Shown: positions 8,048 to 16,640 of the stretch, piece after piece
Layout: each line of letters starts with the position of its first letter
How positions within the stretch are numbered: position 1 is the first letter of the stretch
Assembly: GCA_003022945.1 (NCBI GenBank)
Contig: PXRZ01000071.1
Location: forward strand, 1-41,602
Source: Halobacteriales archaeon QS_8_69_73
Lineage (GTDB): Archaea; Halobacteriota; Halobacteria; Halobacteriales; Haloarculaceae
Length of the DNA stretch: 41,602 nt
Direction: 5' to 3'
The notes under the pieces: model-generated
What the model was told of the DNA's origin: nothing
The model's database searches: none
The model's input: the letters and a program-made list of their open reading frames with translations, nothing else
Translations under genes and position numbers: made by a program

Positions 8048-9178
8048 TCAGAAGACGACGGGGGCGTCCTCGGTGATCCGGAGGGTCACCCGCTCGCCGG
8101 TGTCGACGGCGTCCTCGCGGCCCTGGACGATGACCTGTAGCTCCTCGATGTCGGCGGCGGGGTCGACGACGTAGTTGGTCCGGTCGCCCTGGAAGAACCG
8201 CTCGACGATCTCACCGTCGACGGTGTCGGTCGTCGTCTCGTCGGCGCGGGCGGAGCCGCTACCGTCGGCGCGGGCGGCGTCGACGACGCGGAAGTCCTCG
8301 GGGCGGATCGACACCGTCACCGAGCCGCTGCGGCCGTCGGCGGGGACGACGAAGCCGTTCGGGCCGCCGACCTCGGCCACGTGGCGGCCGTCGTGCTCGA
8401 CGATCTCGGCGTCCAGCAGGTTGGTGTCGCCGATGAACTCGGCGACGAACCGCGATGCCGGCTCGCGGTAGATCTCCTCGGGCGGGCCGACCTGCTCGAT
8501 GCGGCCGTCGTTCATCACCGCGATACGGTCGCTCATCGACATCGCGACCTCCTGGTCGTGGGTGACGTAGAAGAACGCCCCTCGGGTCTGGTCGTGGATC
8601 CGGCGGAGCTCGACTTCCATCTGCTTGCGGAGCTTGCGGTCCAGCGACGACAGCGGCTCGTCGAGTAGCAGCACCGCCGGCTCGTTGACGAGGGCGCGGG
8701 CCAGCGCCACGCGCTGCTGTTGACCGCCGGAGAGGTCCGTCGGGTCGCGGTCGACGAATCCCTCGAGATCGACCAGTTCGAGGTACTCGCCGACGCGCTC
8801 GCGGCGGACCTCGCGCTCGCTTCTGCCGTCGGGGACTTCCTCGTCGTCGATGCCGCTCTTCTCGAGCCCGTAGCCGACGTTCTCGCCGACGGTCATGTGC
8901 GGGAACAGCGACAGGTGCTGGAACACGAGGTTGGTGTCGCGGGCCTCCGGTGGGACGGCTTCCATCGGGCGGCCCTCGATGCGGACCGACCCCTCGGTCG
9001 GCTGCTCGAAGCCGCTTATCATCCGCAGCGTCGTCGTCTTGCCGCAGCCCGAGGGCCCGACGAGGGTGAAGAACTCGCCGCGACGAACCGTGAAGTCGAC
9101 GCCGTCGACCGCGGTCACGTCCCCGAACCGCTTGTACACGTCGTCGAGTTCGACCAGCGCGTCACGCTGCGTCGTCAT
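8048..9178 (-). CDS. ABC transporter ATP-binding protein, spermidine/putrescine type
   Basis: ATPase subunit of 376 residues, PotA-like, that powers the importer encoded divergently next to it. Seen: Walker A GPSGCGKTT (near residue 45), Q-loop VFQHLSLFPHMTV, signature LSGGQQQRVALARAL, Walker B AVLLLDEPLSSLD and H-loop FYVTHDQEVAMSMSD. A C-terminal TOBE-like regulatory region follows (SIRPEDFRVV to the end), with an acidic insertion around DGSGSARADETT. All catalytic motifs are intact. The start at 9178 faces the substrate-binding gene across 137 nt with a promoter on each side. The substrate is inferred from family only and could be a polyamine or another small cation. Confidence 0.9.
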   Translation of the reverse strand: MTTQRDALVELDDVYKRFGDVTAVDGVDFTVRRGEFFTLVGPSGCGKTTTLRMISGFEQPTEGSVRIEGRPMEAVPPEARDTNLVFQHLSLFPHMTVGENVGYGLEKSGIDDEEVPDGRSEREVRRERVGEYLELVDLEGFVDRDPTDLSGGQQQRVALARALVNEPAVLLLDEPLSSLDRKLRKQMEVELRRIHDQTRGAFFYVTHDQEVAMSMSDRIAVMNDGRIEQVGPPEEIYREPASRFVAEFIGDTNLLDAEIVEHDGRHVAEVGGPNGFVVPADGRSGSVTVSIRPEDFRVVDAARADGSGSARADETTTDTVDGEIVERFFQGDRTNYVVDPAADIEELQVIVQGREDAVDTGERVTLRITEDAPVVF

Positions 9179-9198
9179 ACTCGCGGTTGTGGAAGCGA

Positions 9199-9291
9199 TG
9201 ATATGTATCTGTTCCCATCCGCCGGTGACGACGCCGGGTAGAGCCGGCGGTCGCGGCCGGCAGGAGCGCCGGGGAACACGATGATTTATTA
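9199..9291. promoter_or_regulatory. divergent promoters of the ABC importer
   Basis: On the minus strand, GATACATATC (9199-9208) lies about 25 nt before the ATPase start. On the plus strand, TTTATTA (9285-9291) lies about 27 nt before the binding-protein ATG. Both spacings suit leaderless or nearly leaderless archaeal transcripts, so both halves of the importer are probably driven from this interval. Confidence 0.5.
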
Positions 9292-9315
9292 CTCGGGTGT
9301 GTAAGTCTGTGCAAC

Positions 9316-10503
9316 ATGCTGCAGGACGACAACGGAACGGGGAGCGGTGTCAGCACCGGGAACGGACGCAGTCGCGGGCGGCGTATCGACCGGCGGACGT
9401 ACCTCGCCGGTGCGGGAGCGGCCGGACTCGCCGCGGCGGCCGGCTGTACCGGAAACGGCGGCGGCGGCGGAACGACGATCAACATCCTCACGTGGGAGGA
9501 GTTCCGCGAAATGGAGGAAAACATCGAGGAGACGCTCGACGTCAGCATCAACATCGAAGCGTCGGCGTCATCGTCGACGATGTTTCAGCGGTGGAACCAG
9601 GGGGCCGACGAGGAGTTCGACGTCGTGGTGCCGAACAACAACCTCGTGCCGCGGTTCCTCGAATCGGAGCTGATCGCCCCGGTGGATACGAACGCCGTCA
9701 CGAACTACGGCGGCATCTACGACAAGTTCCAGCAGTTCGTCGACCAACAGTTCACGCGGGACGGCAACGCCTACGGCGTGCCGATCCGCTGGGGATGGTA
9801 CGGTTACTCCTACGACACCCGCAGCGTGCCGGAACACGACCCCAGCTACCAGGTCGTGTTCGAGGATGACTACGTCGACGCCGACCTGAGCGGGAACATC
9901 GTCATGTACGACGAGGCGAACAAGACGATGCCGGTGGCGGCGCTGTACCTCGCCGAGGCGCGGGACGACCCGTCCTACCGGGAGGCCCTTGAGGGCGAGG
10001 AGATGACGTTCAGCGAGGAACAGATCAACGAGATGCAGGACCTCCTCGTCGAGCAGAAATCTCGGCTCCAGGGGTACATCTCCAAGGACCCGCGGTTCAT
10101 TTCAGGGTTCACACAGGGGAACTTCCTCGTCGGTCACTCCGGGCGCAACGAGACCATCGAGATGCGGACCAGCGGCGAGGACTGGGTGGAGTTCGTCGTC
10201 CCACAGGAGGGGGCAATGGCGTGGTACGAAACGGCGGTCGTCTCGGCGGCGTCGGACGACACGGAAGCCGCCTGGGAGGTCGTCAACGAGTTCATCGCGC
10301 CCGAGAACGGGGCGGCGCTGGCGCGGGCCGGCTTCTCGCCGAGCTGTAATCCGGACGTCGCCGACCAGCTTACCGAGGAGCAGAACGAGCTGTACGGTCG
10401 CATCAGTCCCGAGCGGCTGGAGGAGTTCATCCCACTCAAGGACATCGCCGACGACGTCGAGCGCGAGTACAGCAACGCCTGGAACAACGTCAAGGCGGCA
10501 TAA
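9316..10503 (+). CDS. ABC transporter substrate-binding lipoprotein (PotD-like, Tat-exported)
   Basis: Extracellular solute-binding protein of 395 residues, PotD/PotF type. The N-terminus carries a Tat signal with twin arginines (IDRRTYLAGAGAAGL) and a lipobox ending AAAAGC, followed by a glycine-rich spacer, the usual haloarchaeal arrangement for an anchored binding protein. The mature part begins TTINILTWEEFREMEENIEE, the typical first strand of the family, and contains YGVPIRWGWYGYSYDTRSVP and VPQEGAMAWYETAVV. It ends six bases before the first permease. The ligand is not readable from sequence alone. Confidence 0.9.
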   Translation: MLQDDNGTGSGVSTGNGRSRGRRIDRRTYLAGAGAAGLAAAAGCTGNGGGGGTTINILTWEEFREMEENIEETLDVSINIEASASSSTMFQRWNQGADEEFDVVVPNNNLVPRFLESELIAPVDTNAVTNYGGIYDKFQQFVDQQFTRDGNAYGVPIRWGWYGYSYDTRSVPEHDPSYQVVFEDDYVDADLSGNIVMYDEANKTMPVAALYLAEARDDPSYREALEGEEMTFSEEQINEMQDLLVEQKSRLQGYISKDPRFISGFTQGNFLVGHSGRNETIEMRTSGEDWVEFVVPQEGAMAWYETAVVSAASDDTEAAWEVVNEFIAPENGAALARAGFSPSCNPDVADQLTEEQNELYGRISPERLEEFIPLKDIADDVEREYSNAWNNVKAA

Positions 10504-10508
10504 CGTCG

Positions 10509-11513
10509 ATGGCCACGCCGAACCCCGACGAAATCGAGGACGACGCCGCCCGCGGCGCCGGGACGGTCAGAGCGCGACTCGTCCGGACGCTGAGCCGTCC
10601 CCGGACGGCCCTCGGCGTGACGATGGGACCGGGGACGGTGTGGATCGCCGGGCTGCTGGTGGCGCCGCTCGTGTTCATGTTGGCGGTATCGTTCACCACC
10701 ACCAACCTCACCGACTACAACATCATCTGGGAGCCGACGCTGGCACGGTTCAGGGAGCTGCTCGGCGGCAGCGTCGACGCGGGGCTGCTCGACGGTGGGT
10801 CGGTGGTGCTACTGGAGGTCGGAAGCTTCCAGCTGCGGGCGACCGCCTTCGAAAAGGCGATCCTGCTGTCGTACGCGATCGCGACCGTGACGACGCTGCT
10901 GTGTCTCGCGCTGGCGTTCCCACTTGCGTACCTGCTGGCACGCCGGAGCGGCCCGCTGGTGAAGGCGACCATCTTCCTGATGCTGCTGCCGTTCTTCACG
11001 ATGTACCTCGTCCGGGCGTACTCCTGGGTACTGATGTTCGGCTCGAAGGGGGTCATCAACAGCGCCCTGGGGGCCGTCGGCGTCGGGCCACTGGAGGTGT
11101 TCAACTACGGCGTCCCGGCCACCATCGTCGGGCTCACCCACGCCTACTACCCGTATATGCTGTTGACGCTGTACGCCAGCATGGACGGGCTGGACTTCTC
11201 GCTCGTCGAGGCCGCCCGCGACCTCGGGGCCTCCAGAATCGACGTCATCCGGGACCAGATCATCCCGCTGACGATGCCGGGAATCGTCGGCGGGAGCCTC
11301 TTCGTGTTCGTCCCCAGCGTCGGGGCGTTCATCACGCCGCAGATTCTCGGGCAGGGGAAGGTCCAGATGGTCGGTATCCTCATCGAGAGGTGGGTGTACG
11401 AGAGCAGGTTGTCGCTGGCCAGCGCCGGCTCGATGTTCGTCGTCGTCTCCATCGTCGCCGCGATGGTGCTGGCGTTCAGGTACGTCGAACTCGACGAACT
11501 GGGGGGCGCCTGA
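10509..11513 (+). CDS. ABC transporter permease, PotB-like
   Basis: Inner permease subunit of 334 residues with about six membrane segments. A polar N-terminal tail (residues 1-35) precedes the first helix (VWIAGLLVAPLVFMLAVSF). The family EAA loop is present and complete: LVEAARDLGASRIDVIRDQIIPLTMPGIVGG, quoted here as its two ends EAARDLGAS and PLTMPGIVGG. This loop couples to the ATPase. Its stop codon lies 3 nt before the ATG of the second permease, so the two are translationally close. It is intact and serves as an internal comparison for the second permease, which lacks this loop. Confidence 0.9.
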   Translation: MATPNPDEIEDDAARGAGTVRARLVRTLSRPRTALGVTMGPGTVWIAGLLVAPLVFMLAVSFTTTNLTDYNIIWEPTLARFRELLGGSVDAGLLDGGSVVLLEVGSFQLRATAFEKAILLSYAIATVTTLLCLALAFPLAYLLARRSGPLVKATIFLMLLPFFTMYLVRAYSWVLMFGSKGVINSALGAVGVGPLEVFNYGVPATIVGLTHAYYPYMLLTLYASMDGLDFSLVEAARDLGASRIDVIRDQIIPLTMPGIVGGSLFVFVPSVGAFITPQILGQGKVQMVGILIERWVYESRLSLASAGSMFVVVSIVAAMVLAFRYVELDELGGA

Positions 11514-11516
11514 CCG

Positions 11517-12329
11517 ATGGCCACCGACACCGACACCGACACCGAGCCCGACGTCGCCGACGTCGCGGGAAGCCGGCTCGACCACCGCCTCGTCGACCGC
11601 CTCCTCCGTGGGTCGCTGTACACGGTCGCGGCATTGATCATGCTGTTCCTGTGGGTGCCGCTGTTGATCATGATCGTCCTCTCGTTTGCCGACCCGGCGA
11701 CGACGCTGGCCGGCGTCGAGGAGCTGACCCTCGACAACTACCAGCTCGCCGTCAGCGACGAGAACATGTGGAGCGCGCTGCGCGGGAGCCTCGCCATCGC
11801 CACGGCGTCGGCGACCATCGCGACGGTCCTGGGCGTGCTGGCGAGCTTCGCGCTCACCCGCTTCGGCTATCGGTTCCTGAACGTCTTCCGTACGTTCGGC
11901 ATCCTCCCGATGATCATCCCGGGCGTGATCCTCGGCGTCGGCCTCCGGATCTACTTCCGGGAGGTGTTTGCCCGCGAGTGGCTCGGCCTTGTGGCGCTGC
12001 TGGAGAGTCCGACCGGCTTCGTGCCGGTCGTGCTCGCACACTCGGTGTACGGACTCCCGTTCGTGCTGCTCGTCGTCACCGCCCGGCTGTACACCTTCGA
12101 CGAGTCCCTGGAGTCCTTCGAGGACTTCATCCGGGCGCTGTTTCTGACGAAGTTCAGTACGCCGGTCGTCACGCAGTGGATGTTCCAGCAGATCGAGAAT
12201 CTGAACGCCCCCAAGTTGAACCCGGTTGCGACGATGATCGTCGCCATCATCGCCGTCGCCCTTGCCGTGGCGATGAACGTCGGCAACGTCACCGGCTACG
12301 TCGCCGGCACCGTCGACGACGAGGAGTAG
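11517..12329 (+). CDS. ABC transporter permease, PotC-like, lacking its EAA loop
   Basis: Second permease of the importer, 270 residues. The N-terminal helix (AALIMLFLWVPLLIMIVLSF), the helix pair around FRTFGILPMIIPGVILGVG and the last helix (VAIIAVALAVAMNVGNV) are recognisable. Odd: after LYTFDESLE (about residue 199) the chain goes straight to SFEDFIRALFL. In PotC-type permeases, EAARDLGA-like residues, the rest of the coupling loop and a membrane helix stand here, about 33-36 residues. The reading frame is kept. Without the EAA loop the subunit should not couple to the ATPase, so either the importer is defective or the sequence has lost about 105 nt in assembly. The identity is firm. Confidence 0.85.
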   Translation: MATDTDTDTEPDVADVAGSRLDHRLVDRLLRGSLYTVAALIMLFLWVPLLIMIVLSFADPATTLAGVEELTLDNYQLAVSDENMWSALRGSLAIATASATIATVLGVLASFALTRFGYRFLNVFRTFGILPMIIPGVILGVGLRIYFREVFAREWLGLVALLESPTGFVPVVLAHSVYGLPFVLLVVTARLYTFDESLESFEDFIRALFLTKFSTPVVTQWMFQQIENLNAPKLNPVATMIVAIIAVALAVAMNVGNVTGYVAGTVDDEE

Positions 12330-12344
12330 CGACCGGCCGGGGCC

Positions 12345-14138
12345 TCACTCGGCTTCGTGGAGCCGCTCGCCGCGGTGGAGTCGGGTTGCGATGGAAAAGG
12401 TCTGCTCGTGCTCGCGGCGGGTCGGCGTGTGGGCCGCCAGGTACCGCGCGCCGGCGACGAGCGCCAGCCGGCGTTCGGCCTCGTCGTCGAGGGCGTCGAC
12501 CCGGCGGACGGCCGCCGAGACGTTCTGTAGCGTGTGGAAGTCGGCGTCCTCCCGGAGCAGCCCCCGGCCGAGGGCGGCCGTCAGGTCCGCAGGGTCGCCA
12601 TCGCACTCGAAGTGCTCGACGACAAGCCGGGCCGCGCGGTTGACTTGCCCCTGCTCGTCGAAGCACTCCAGCAGCGCCGACCGCACCGTCTCGGGGTCAC
12701 GACCCGGCTCGGCCTCGGGGACGGGCGCCCGCGGGCTGTTGAGAAAGCGGTCGAGGTAGACGCTCATCGCGCCGTCGAAGCAGGCCCGGTACAGTTCCGT
12801 GGCGTCGGTCCGGCCGGCGAGCTCGTGGGCCGCGACGGCGTAAACGAACGTATGGTGGACGGTGTCCCAGTCGGCGAATTCGTTGTTGGTCGAAAAGTAG
12901 GCCACCCGCCGGGTGGCGGCGCGGGCGACGGCGTCCGTGAGTTCACGTCGAGTGGCGCCGGCGGCGACCGCGTCCCGCAGCGCCCCGACGATGGCCTCGG
13001 GGTCGTCGCCGAGCAGCGTCTCGAGGAAGTCATCGGGTTCGTCCCACGACCGGTCGGCGCCGGCGGCGACCAGCTCCTCGAGGTCGTCGTGGGCGTCGAA
13101 ACACAGCGCGGCGACGTCGACCGGTCCGCGCCACGACGATAGCTCCTCCGAGCGGGTCGCGCCGGTCAGCTGCGGGACCGTCGACGCCAGCACCGGCGCG
13201 GCGTGGTCGTCCCAGCCGAGGTGGTCGAGCGTCGTCAGGGCGCTGTTGACGAAGTCCAGCGTGTGGCTGGCGTTCATGTAGAGGTGGTCGGTCGCGGCCG
13301 CGACCAGCAGCTCGACGACCTCGGCGGGCGGCAGCGTCTCGACGGCCGTCAGCAGCGTCCGCTCGGCGCCGTCCTCGTCGCGGACCTCGCAGTTCTCCCG
13401 GAACCACGACTTCAGCCGGTCGGCCGGCAGCTCGCGGTTGTCGAAGGCGTGCTGTCGGAACCGGGGCGGTTCGCCGGCGGCGGCGTCGGCGACCGCCCGG
13501 ACGCCGGCGAACATCGCCCGCCGTCTGTCGCGGCCGGACAGCGCCGGGTACAGTTCGGCGGCGTACGACAGCGACGTGAGCCCGCGACCCCAGCCGGCGG
13601 CGCGGTACCGCGTGCCGAAGTCGACGGCCGTCTGCAGCGGCGTCCGGAAGCCGTCGGCGTGGTTCTCGCCCGTTCCAGGGACGTCCGGCTCCGCGGCGGC
13701 GTCACCGGCATCGGCGGCGTCGTCGATGCCGATGATGGCCTTCGCCTGCACGAGCGTGAGGTTCTCCTGGAGGCCGTCGGCGAGGCGGTTACGCCACCGC
13801 GTCGCCGGCGGGACCGTCGGCTCCGGGTCGGGGTCGAGGTAAACGGTGTCGTCGTCGACCGCGACGGGGAACGTCTGGACGTCGTCGGCCCACGGGTCGA
13901 AGGTGTCGCCCTCGGCCAGCTCGAAGCGGGCGTGGTGCCAGTGACACGTCAGGACGCCCTCCTCGACGGTGCCCTCGGCGAGCGGGAACCCCATGTGCGG
14001 ACAGCGGTTGTCGACCGCGTGGATCTCCCCCTCGTGGTAGAACAGCGCGATCGCGCGGCCGTCCTGCTGGACGACGGTCCGGCCCTCGGCCTCGAGGTCG
14101 CTCCGGTCACAGACGGGAACGTAGTCGTCGGCAGACAT
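12345..14138 (-). CDS. Rieske [2Fe-2S] domain fused to a long helical domain
   Basis: Protein of 597 residues. Residues 1-105 are a Rieske ferredoxin-like domain. The first Cys-His pair is in NRCPHMGFPL and the second in TCHWHHARFEL, the usual CxH and CxxH spacing for a [2Fe-2S] cluster. The remaining 490 residues are alanine- and acid-rich and mainly helical, without a non-haem iron oxygenase motif that I recognise. Conspicuous stretches are YFSTNNEFADWDTVHHTFV, with several His and Asp, and LYMNASHTLDFVNSAL. Similar Rieske fusions are known in Actinobacteria and haloarchaea, but I know no assigned function. It is convergent with the ABC permease 16 nt away and divergent from dnaJ. The cluster is certain; the role is unknown. 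Confidence 0.8.
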   Translation of the reverse strand: MSADDYVPVCDRSDLEAEGRTVVQQDGRAIALFYHEGEIHAVDNRCPHMGFPLAEGTVEEGVLTCHWHHARFELAEGDTFDPWADDVQTFPVAVDDDTVYLDPDPEPTVPPATRWRNRLADGLQENLTLVQAKAIIGIDDAADAGDAAAEPDVPGTGENHADGFRTPLQTAVDFGTRYRAAGWGRGLTSLSYAAELYPALSGRDRRRAMFAGVRAVADAAAGEPPRFRQHAFDNRELPADRLKSWFRENCEVRDEDGAERTLLTAVETLPPAEVVELLVAAATDHLYMNASHTLDFVNSALTTLDHLGWDDHAAPVLASTVPQLTGATRSEELSSWRGPVDVAALCFDAHDDLEELVAAGADRSWDEPDDFLETLLGDDPEAIVGALRDAVAAGATRRELTDAVARAATRRVAYFSTNNEFADWDTVHHTFVYAVAAHELAGRTDATELYRACFDGAMSVYLDRFLNSPRAPVPEAEPGRDPETVRSALLECFDEQGQVNRAARLVVEHFECDGDPADLTAALGRGLLREDADFHTLQNVSAAVRRVDALDDEAERRLALVAGARYLAAHTPTRREHEQTFSIATRLHRGERLHEAE

Positions 14139-14182
14139 ACACACACGGGAGGGCCACGACGGCATAACCGTTGTCCGAAGCG

Positions 14183-14233
14183 CTTTTTTATCGGCTCGGC
14201 GAGAGGTCCAGGCGCCGACCCGTCTTTTGAAGT
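14183..14233. promoter_or_regulatory. divergent TATA-like elements between the Rieske gene and dnaJ
   Basis: GATAAAAAAGC on the minus strand (14183-14193) is a good TATA box for the Rieske gene, about 50 nt from its ATG. CTTTTGAAGT on the plus strand (14224-14233) lies about 32 nt before the dnaJ ATG and may serve dnaJ. Both are weak single-element calls. Confidence 0.4.
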
Positions 14234-14260
14234 ATCTCAATCGACTACGGACGGTAACTG

Positions 14261-15415
14261 ATGAGCGAGGACTTCTACTCGGTGCTGGGCGTCGACCGCG
14301 ACGCGAGCGAAGACGAGATAAAACGAGCCTTCCGGCAGAAGGCGTCGGAGTATCACCCCGACGTCTCCGACGACCCGAACGCCGAGGAGAAGTTCAAGCG
14401 GATCCAGGAGGCCAAGGAGGTGCTGCTCGACGACGAGAAGCGCCGGATGTACGATCAGATGGGCCACGAGCGCTTCCAGGAGGCCGACAAGCGCGGTGCC
14501 ACCGACGACGGCGGCCGCGGCGGCGGGATGGGCGGCGGCCCGTTCGGCGGAGGCGCCGGCGGCATGAACGATATCTTCGAGCAGTTCTTCGGCGGCGGTG
14601 GCGGCGGTAGCGGCGGCCGTGGCGGCCGCGGCGGTCAGCAGGGCGCCGACCTCAAGACCCGGCTGTCGGTCGACCTGGCGGAGGCCTACGAGGGCGTCAC
14701 GAAGCAGCTGACCGTCACCCGTCCGGAGCGGTGTTCGAAGTGCGACGGCGAGGGCCACCCGCCCGATGCCGACTCCCGGACCTGTTCGGCCTGCAACGGC
14801 CGCGGCCAGCAGCGGACCGTCCGGCAGACGCCGTTGGGTCGCGTCCAGCAGACCCAGACCTGCCCGCAGTGCGACGGCCGCGGGCGGGTGTACGCCGAGA
14901 CGTGCTCGACGTGCCGCGGCGACGGCCAGGTGCGTAACGAGGCGACGCTGCAGGTCGAGGTACCCGCCGGCATCCGGAACGGCCAGACGCTGCGGATGAA
15001 CGGCGAGGGCGCCCCCGGCGAGGACGGCGGCCGGGACGGCGACCTACTCGTCGAGATTTCCGTCGGGGGCCACGACGAGTTCGAGCGCGACGGTGACGAC
15101 CTCCGGCACCGAATGGCGATTTCCTTCCCGCAGGCGGTCTTCGGCGACACCGTCGAGGTGCCGACCCTCGACGGCACGGTCGAGATGGACGTCCCGGCCG
15201 GCACGCAGAGCGGTGAGACGTTCCGGCTCCGCAACAAGGGAATGCCCCGCCTCCAGGGCCGGGGGTACGGCGACCTCTACGTGAAGGTGCAGGTCGTCAC
15301 CCCCGAGCGTCTCAACGAGGAACAGCGGGAGGCGCTGGAGGCGTTCGCCGAAGCCGGCGGCGAGGAAATCGACGTCGATCAAGGGTTCTTCGAGAAGCTG
15401 AAGAACTCCTTCTGA
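14261..15415 (+). CDS. dnaJ: DnaJ (Hsp40), co-chaperone of DnaK
   Basis: Full-length type I J-protein, 384 residues. The J domain (1-70) contains the HPD motif in YHPDVSDDPNAEEKF. A Gly/Phe-rich linker follows (about 80-130, with IFEQFFGGGG). The zinc domain has four repeats: CSKCDGEG, CSACNGRG, CPQCDGRG and CSTCRGDG. Two C-terminal beta domains contain GIRNGQTLRMNGEGAPG and FRLRNKGMPRLQGRG, and the end VDQGFFEKLKNSF is typical. No part is missing. It stimulates DnaK ATPase and delivers substrates. It lies 6.8 kb from dnaK, separated by the hairpin array, the ABC importer and the Rieske gene. Confidence 0.96.
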   Translation: MSEDFYSVLGVDRDASEDEIKRAFRQKASEYHPDVSDDPNAEEKFKRIQEAKEVLLDDEKRRMYDQMGHERFQEADKRGATDDGGRGGGMGGGPFGGGAGGMNDIFEQFFGGGGGGSGGRGGRGGQQGADLKTRLSVDLAEAYEGVTKQLTVTRPERCSKCDGEGHPPDADSRTCSACNGRGQQRTVRQTPLGRVQQTQTCPQCDGRGRVYAETCSTCRGDGQVRNEATLQVEVPAGIRNGQTLRMNGEGAPGEDGGRDGDLLVEISVGGHDEFERDGDDLRHRMAISFPQAVFGDTVEVPTLDGTVEMDVPAGTQSGETFRLRNKGMPRLQGRGYGDLYVKVQVVTPERLNEEQREALEAFAEAGGEEIDVDQGFFEKLKNSF

Positions 15416-15420
15416 CGCCG

Positions 15421-15711
15421 TCAGCGGACGGTGAACGTCGGCTCGGTGACGTTCTCGCTCTTGCACTCCGGACACCGCGACGGCCGGTTGGTCAGGTCGT
15501 CGAACCCTTCGAAGCCGCAGTCTCGACACGCCGGCGGCGCCGCCAGCAGCTGCTCGTCGGTGCCTTCCAGCGACCGCGCGATGTGTTCGACGTGCGACAG
15601 CGCCGCAGCGGTCGTTATCTCGAACTCCTCGGCCAGCCGGCCGGCCGCGGCTGTCTCCGCCCGCAGGAAGTCGGCGATACGCTGCCGGGTGGTCCGCTCT
15701 GCACCCTGCAT
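15421..15711 (-). CDS. small HTH plus zinc-ribbon transcriptional regulator
   Basis: Protein of 96 residues. The N-terminal half is a winged helix-turn-helix (TTRQRIADFLRAETAAAGRL, then EFEITTAAALSHVEHIARSL). The C-terminal half has a zinc ribbon with CRDCGFEGF and CPECKSENV, four cysteines in two CxxC pairs. This architecture is a conserved archaeal group of putative transcription regulators. It is convergent with dnaJ, 5 nt apart. DNA binding is likely; the target is unknown. Confidence 0.8.
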   Translation of the reverse strand: MQGAERTTRQRIADFLRAETAAAGRLAEEFEITTAAALSHVEHIARSLEGTDEQLLAAPPACRDCGFEGFDDLTNRPSRCPECKSENVTEPTFTVR

Positions 15712-15878
15712 ACGCCTCCTGTGGCGGCGAGCGGTAAAACGCTACTGCCGCCGCCCGTACGCGAGGGTTGAAGTGGCATGACGGGACCACGACCGCCGTG
15801 ATGTGAGCACAGCGGCGGTCCGTCCGGGCGGGTGCGCGGGACGCGGGCCGTCGGGCAGGGGATGTCCCGTCTGTTCGC

Positions 15879-16598
15879 CTACTCGCCCAGCCGTGCGTCC
15901 GTGATCTGCAGCGCACCGCGCGTGCCGTCAAATTCGGTCTCGTAGTCGAGTTCGATCGGTCGGTCCATGTGCGGTCCGTCGGTGACGAGCGTCTCGAACT
16001 CGCCGCCCTCGCCGAGGACGTGGACGCCGTACTCCTCGTTGAGCGCCTTCAGCTCCGCGAACGCGTCGGCGTCGAGCGTTCGCCCGAGCCACGATTCGTC
16101 GAGACCGTAGGCGGCCACGCGGACGACGGTAATTTCGAAGCCGGCCGCCAGCATCTCGTCGGCGAGCGCGCGTGGTTCCTTCCGCCACAGCGGCGCGAAT
16201 AGCTCCGCCCCGAGGCGGTCGGACATCGCCTCGATGCGGGTCGTCTGGTAGCTGCTCTCGACGGCACCGGCGGTGACGCCACCGATGCCGCCGAGGTCGT
16301 CGGCCAGGTCGGCGAGGGCTGCCTCCAGCGGCTCCAGCTCCCGATCGCCGCGGGCCGCGGAGTCCTCTCGGTCGTCGGCGTCGGCCTCGAAGTCCCCGGG
16401 TCGGACGTCGACCAGCGGGAGACCGACGCTCTCGGCGGCCAGCGACGCCAGCTCCGTCGCCGGAACGTGGTACATGAACGACTCGCCGGCCGGGTGGACG
16501 GTTACCAGCCGCTCGACCGGCTTGCCGGCCTCGAGGGCGCGGTACAGCGCCCACGAGGAGTCCTTGCCGCCCGAGAAGAGGCTCACCCACGGGTCCAT
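15879..16598 (-). CDS. dph6: diphthine--ammonia ligase (Dph6-type ATP-PPase)
   Basis: Enzyme of 239 residues that performs the last step of diphthamide formation on elongation factor 2, using ATP and ammonia. Seen: the PP-loop SLFSGGKDSSWALYRAL at the N-terminus, the family region GGVTAGAVESSYQTTRIEAM, the motif FAPLWRKEP, and near the end YGVHVLGEGGEFETLVTDGP, all characteristic of the Dph6 family. An acidic insertion (EADADDREDSAARGD) is a halophilic addition. It is complete. It precedes no obvious partner; the DUF373 gene lies upstream on the same strand. Confidence 0.92.
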   Translation of the reverse strand: MDPWVSLFSGGKDSSWALYRALEAGKPVERLVTVHPAGESFMYHVPATELASLAAESVGLPLVDVRPGDFEADADDREDSAARGDRELEPLEAALADLADDLGGIGGVTAGAVESSYQTTRIEAMSDRLGAELFAPLWRKEPRALADEMLAAGFEITVVRVAAYGLDESWLGRTLDADAFAELKALNEEYGVHVLGEGGEFETLVTDGPHMDRPIELDYETEFDGTRGALQITDARLGE

Positions 16599-16640
16599 GA
16601 GTGTGGTACTCGGGCGGCGGGCATATGGCCGTCGGTCCGC

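Noticed and set aside
15793-15818. Inverted repeat between the HTH/zinc-ribbon gene and dph6 as riboswitch or RNA gene
   Set aside because: A single imperfect hairpin in a short interval; nothing beyond a possible weak terminator.
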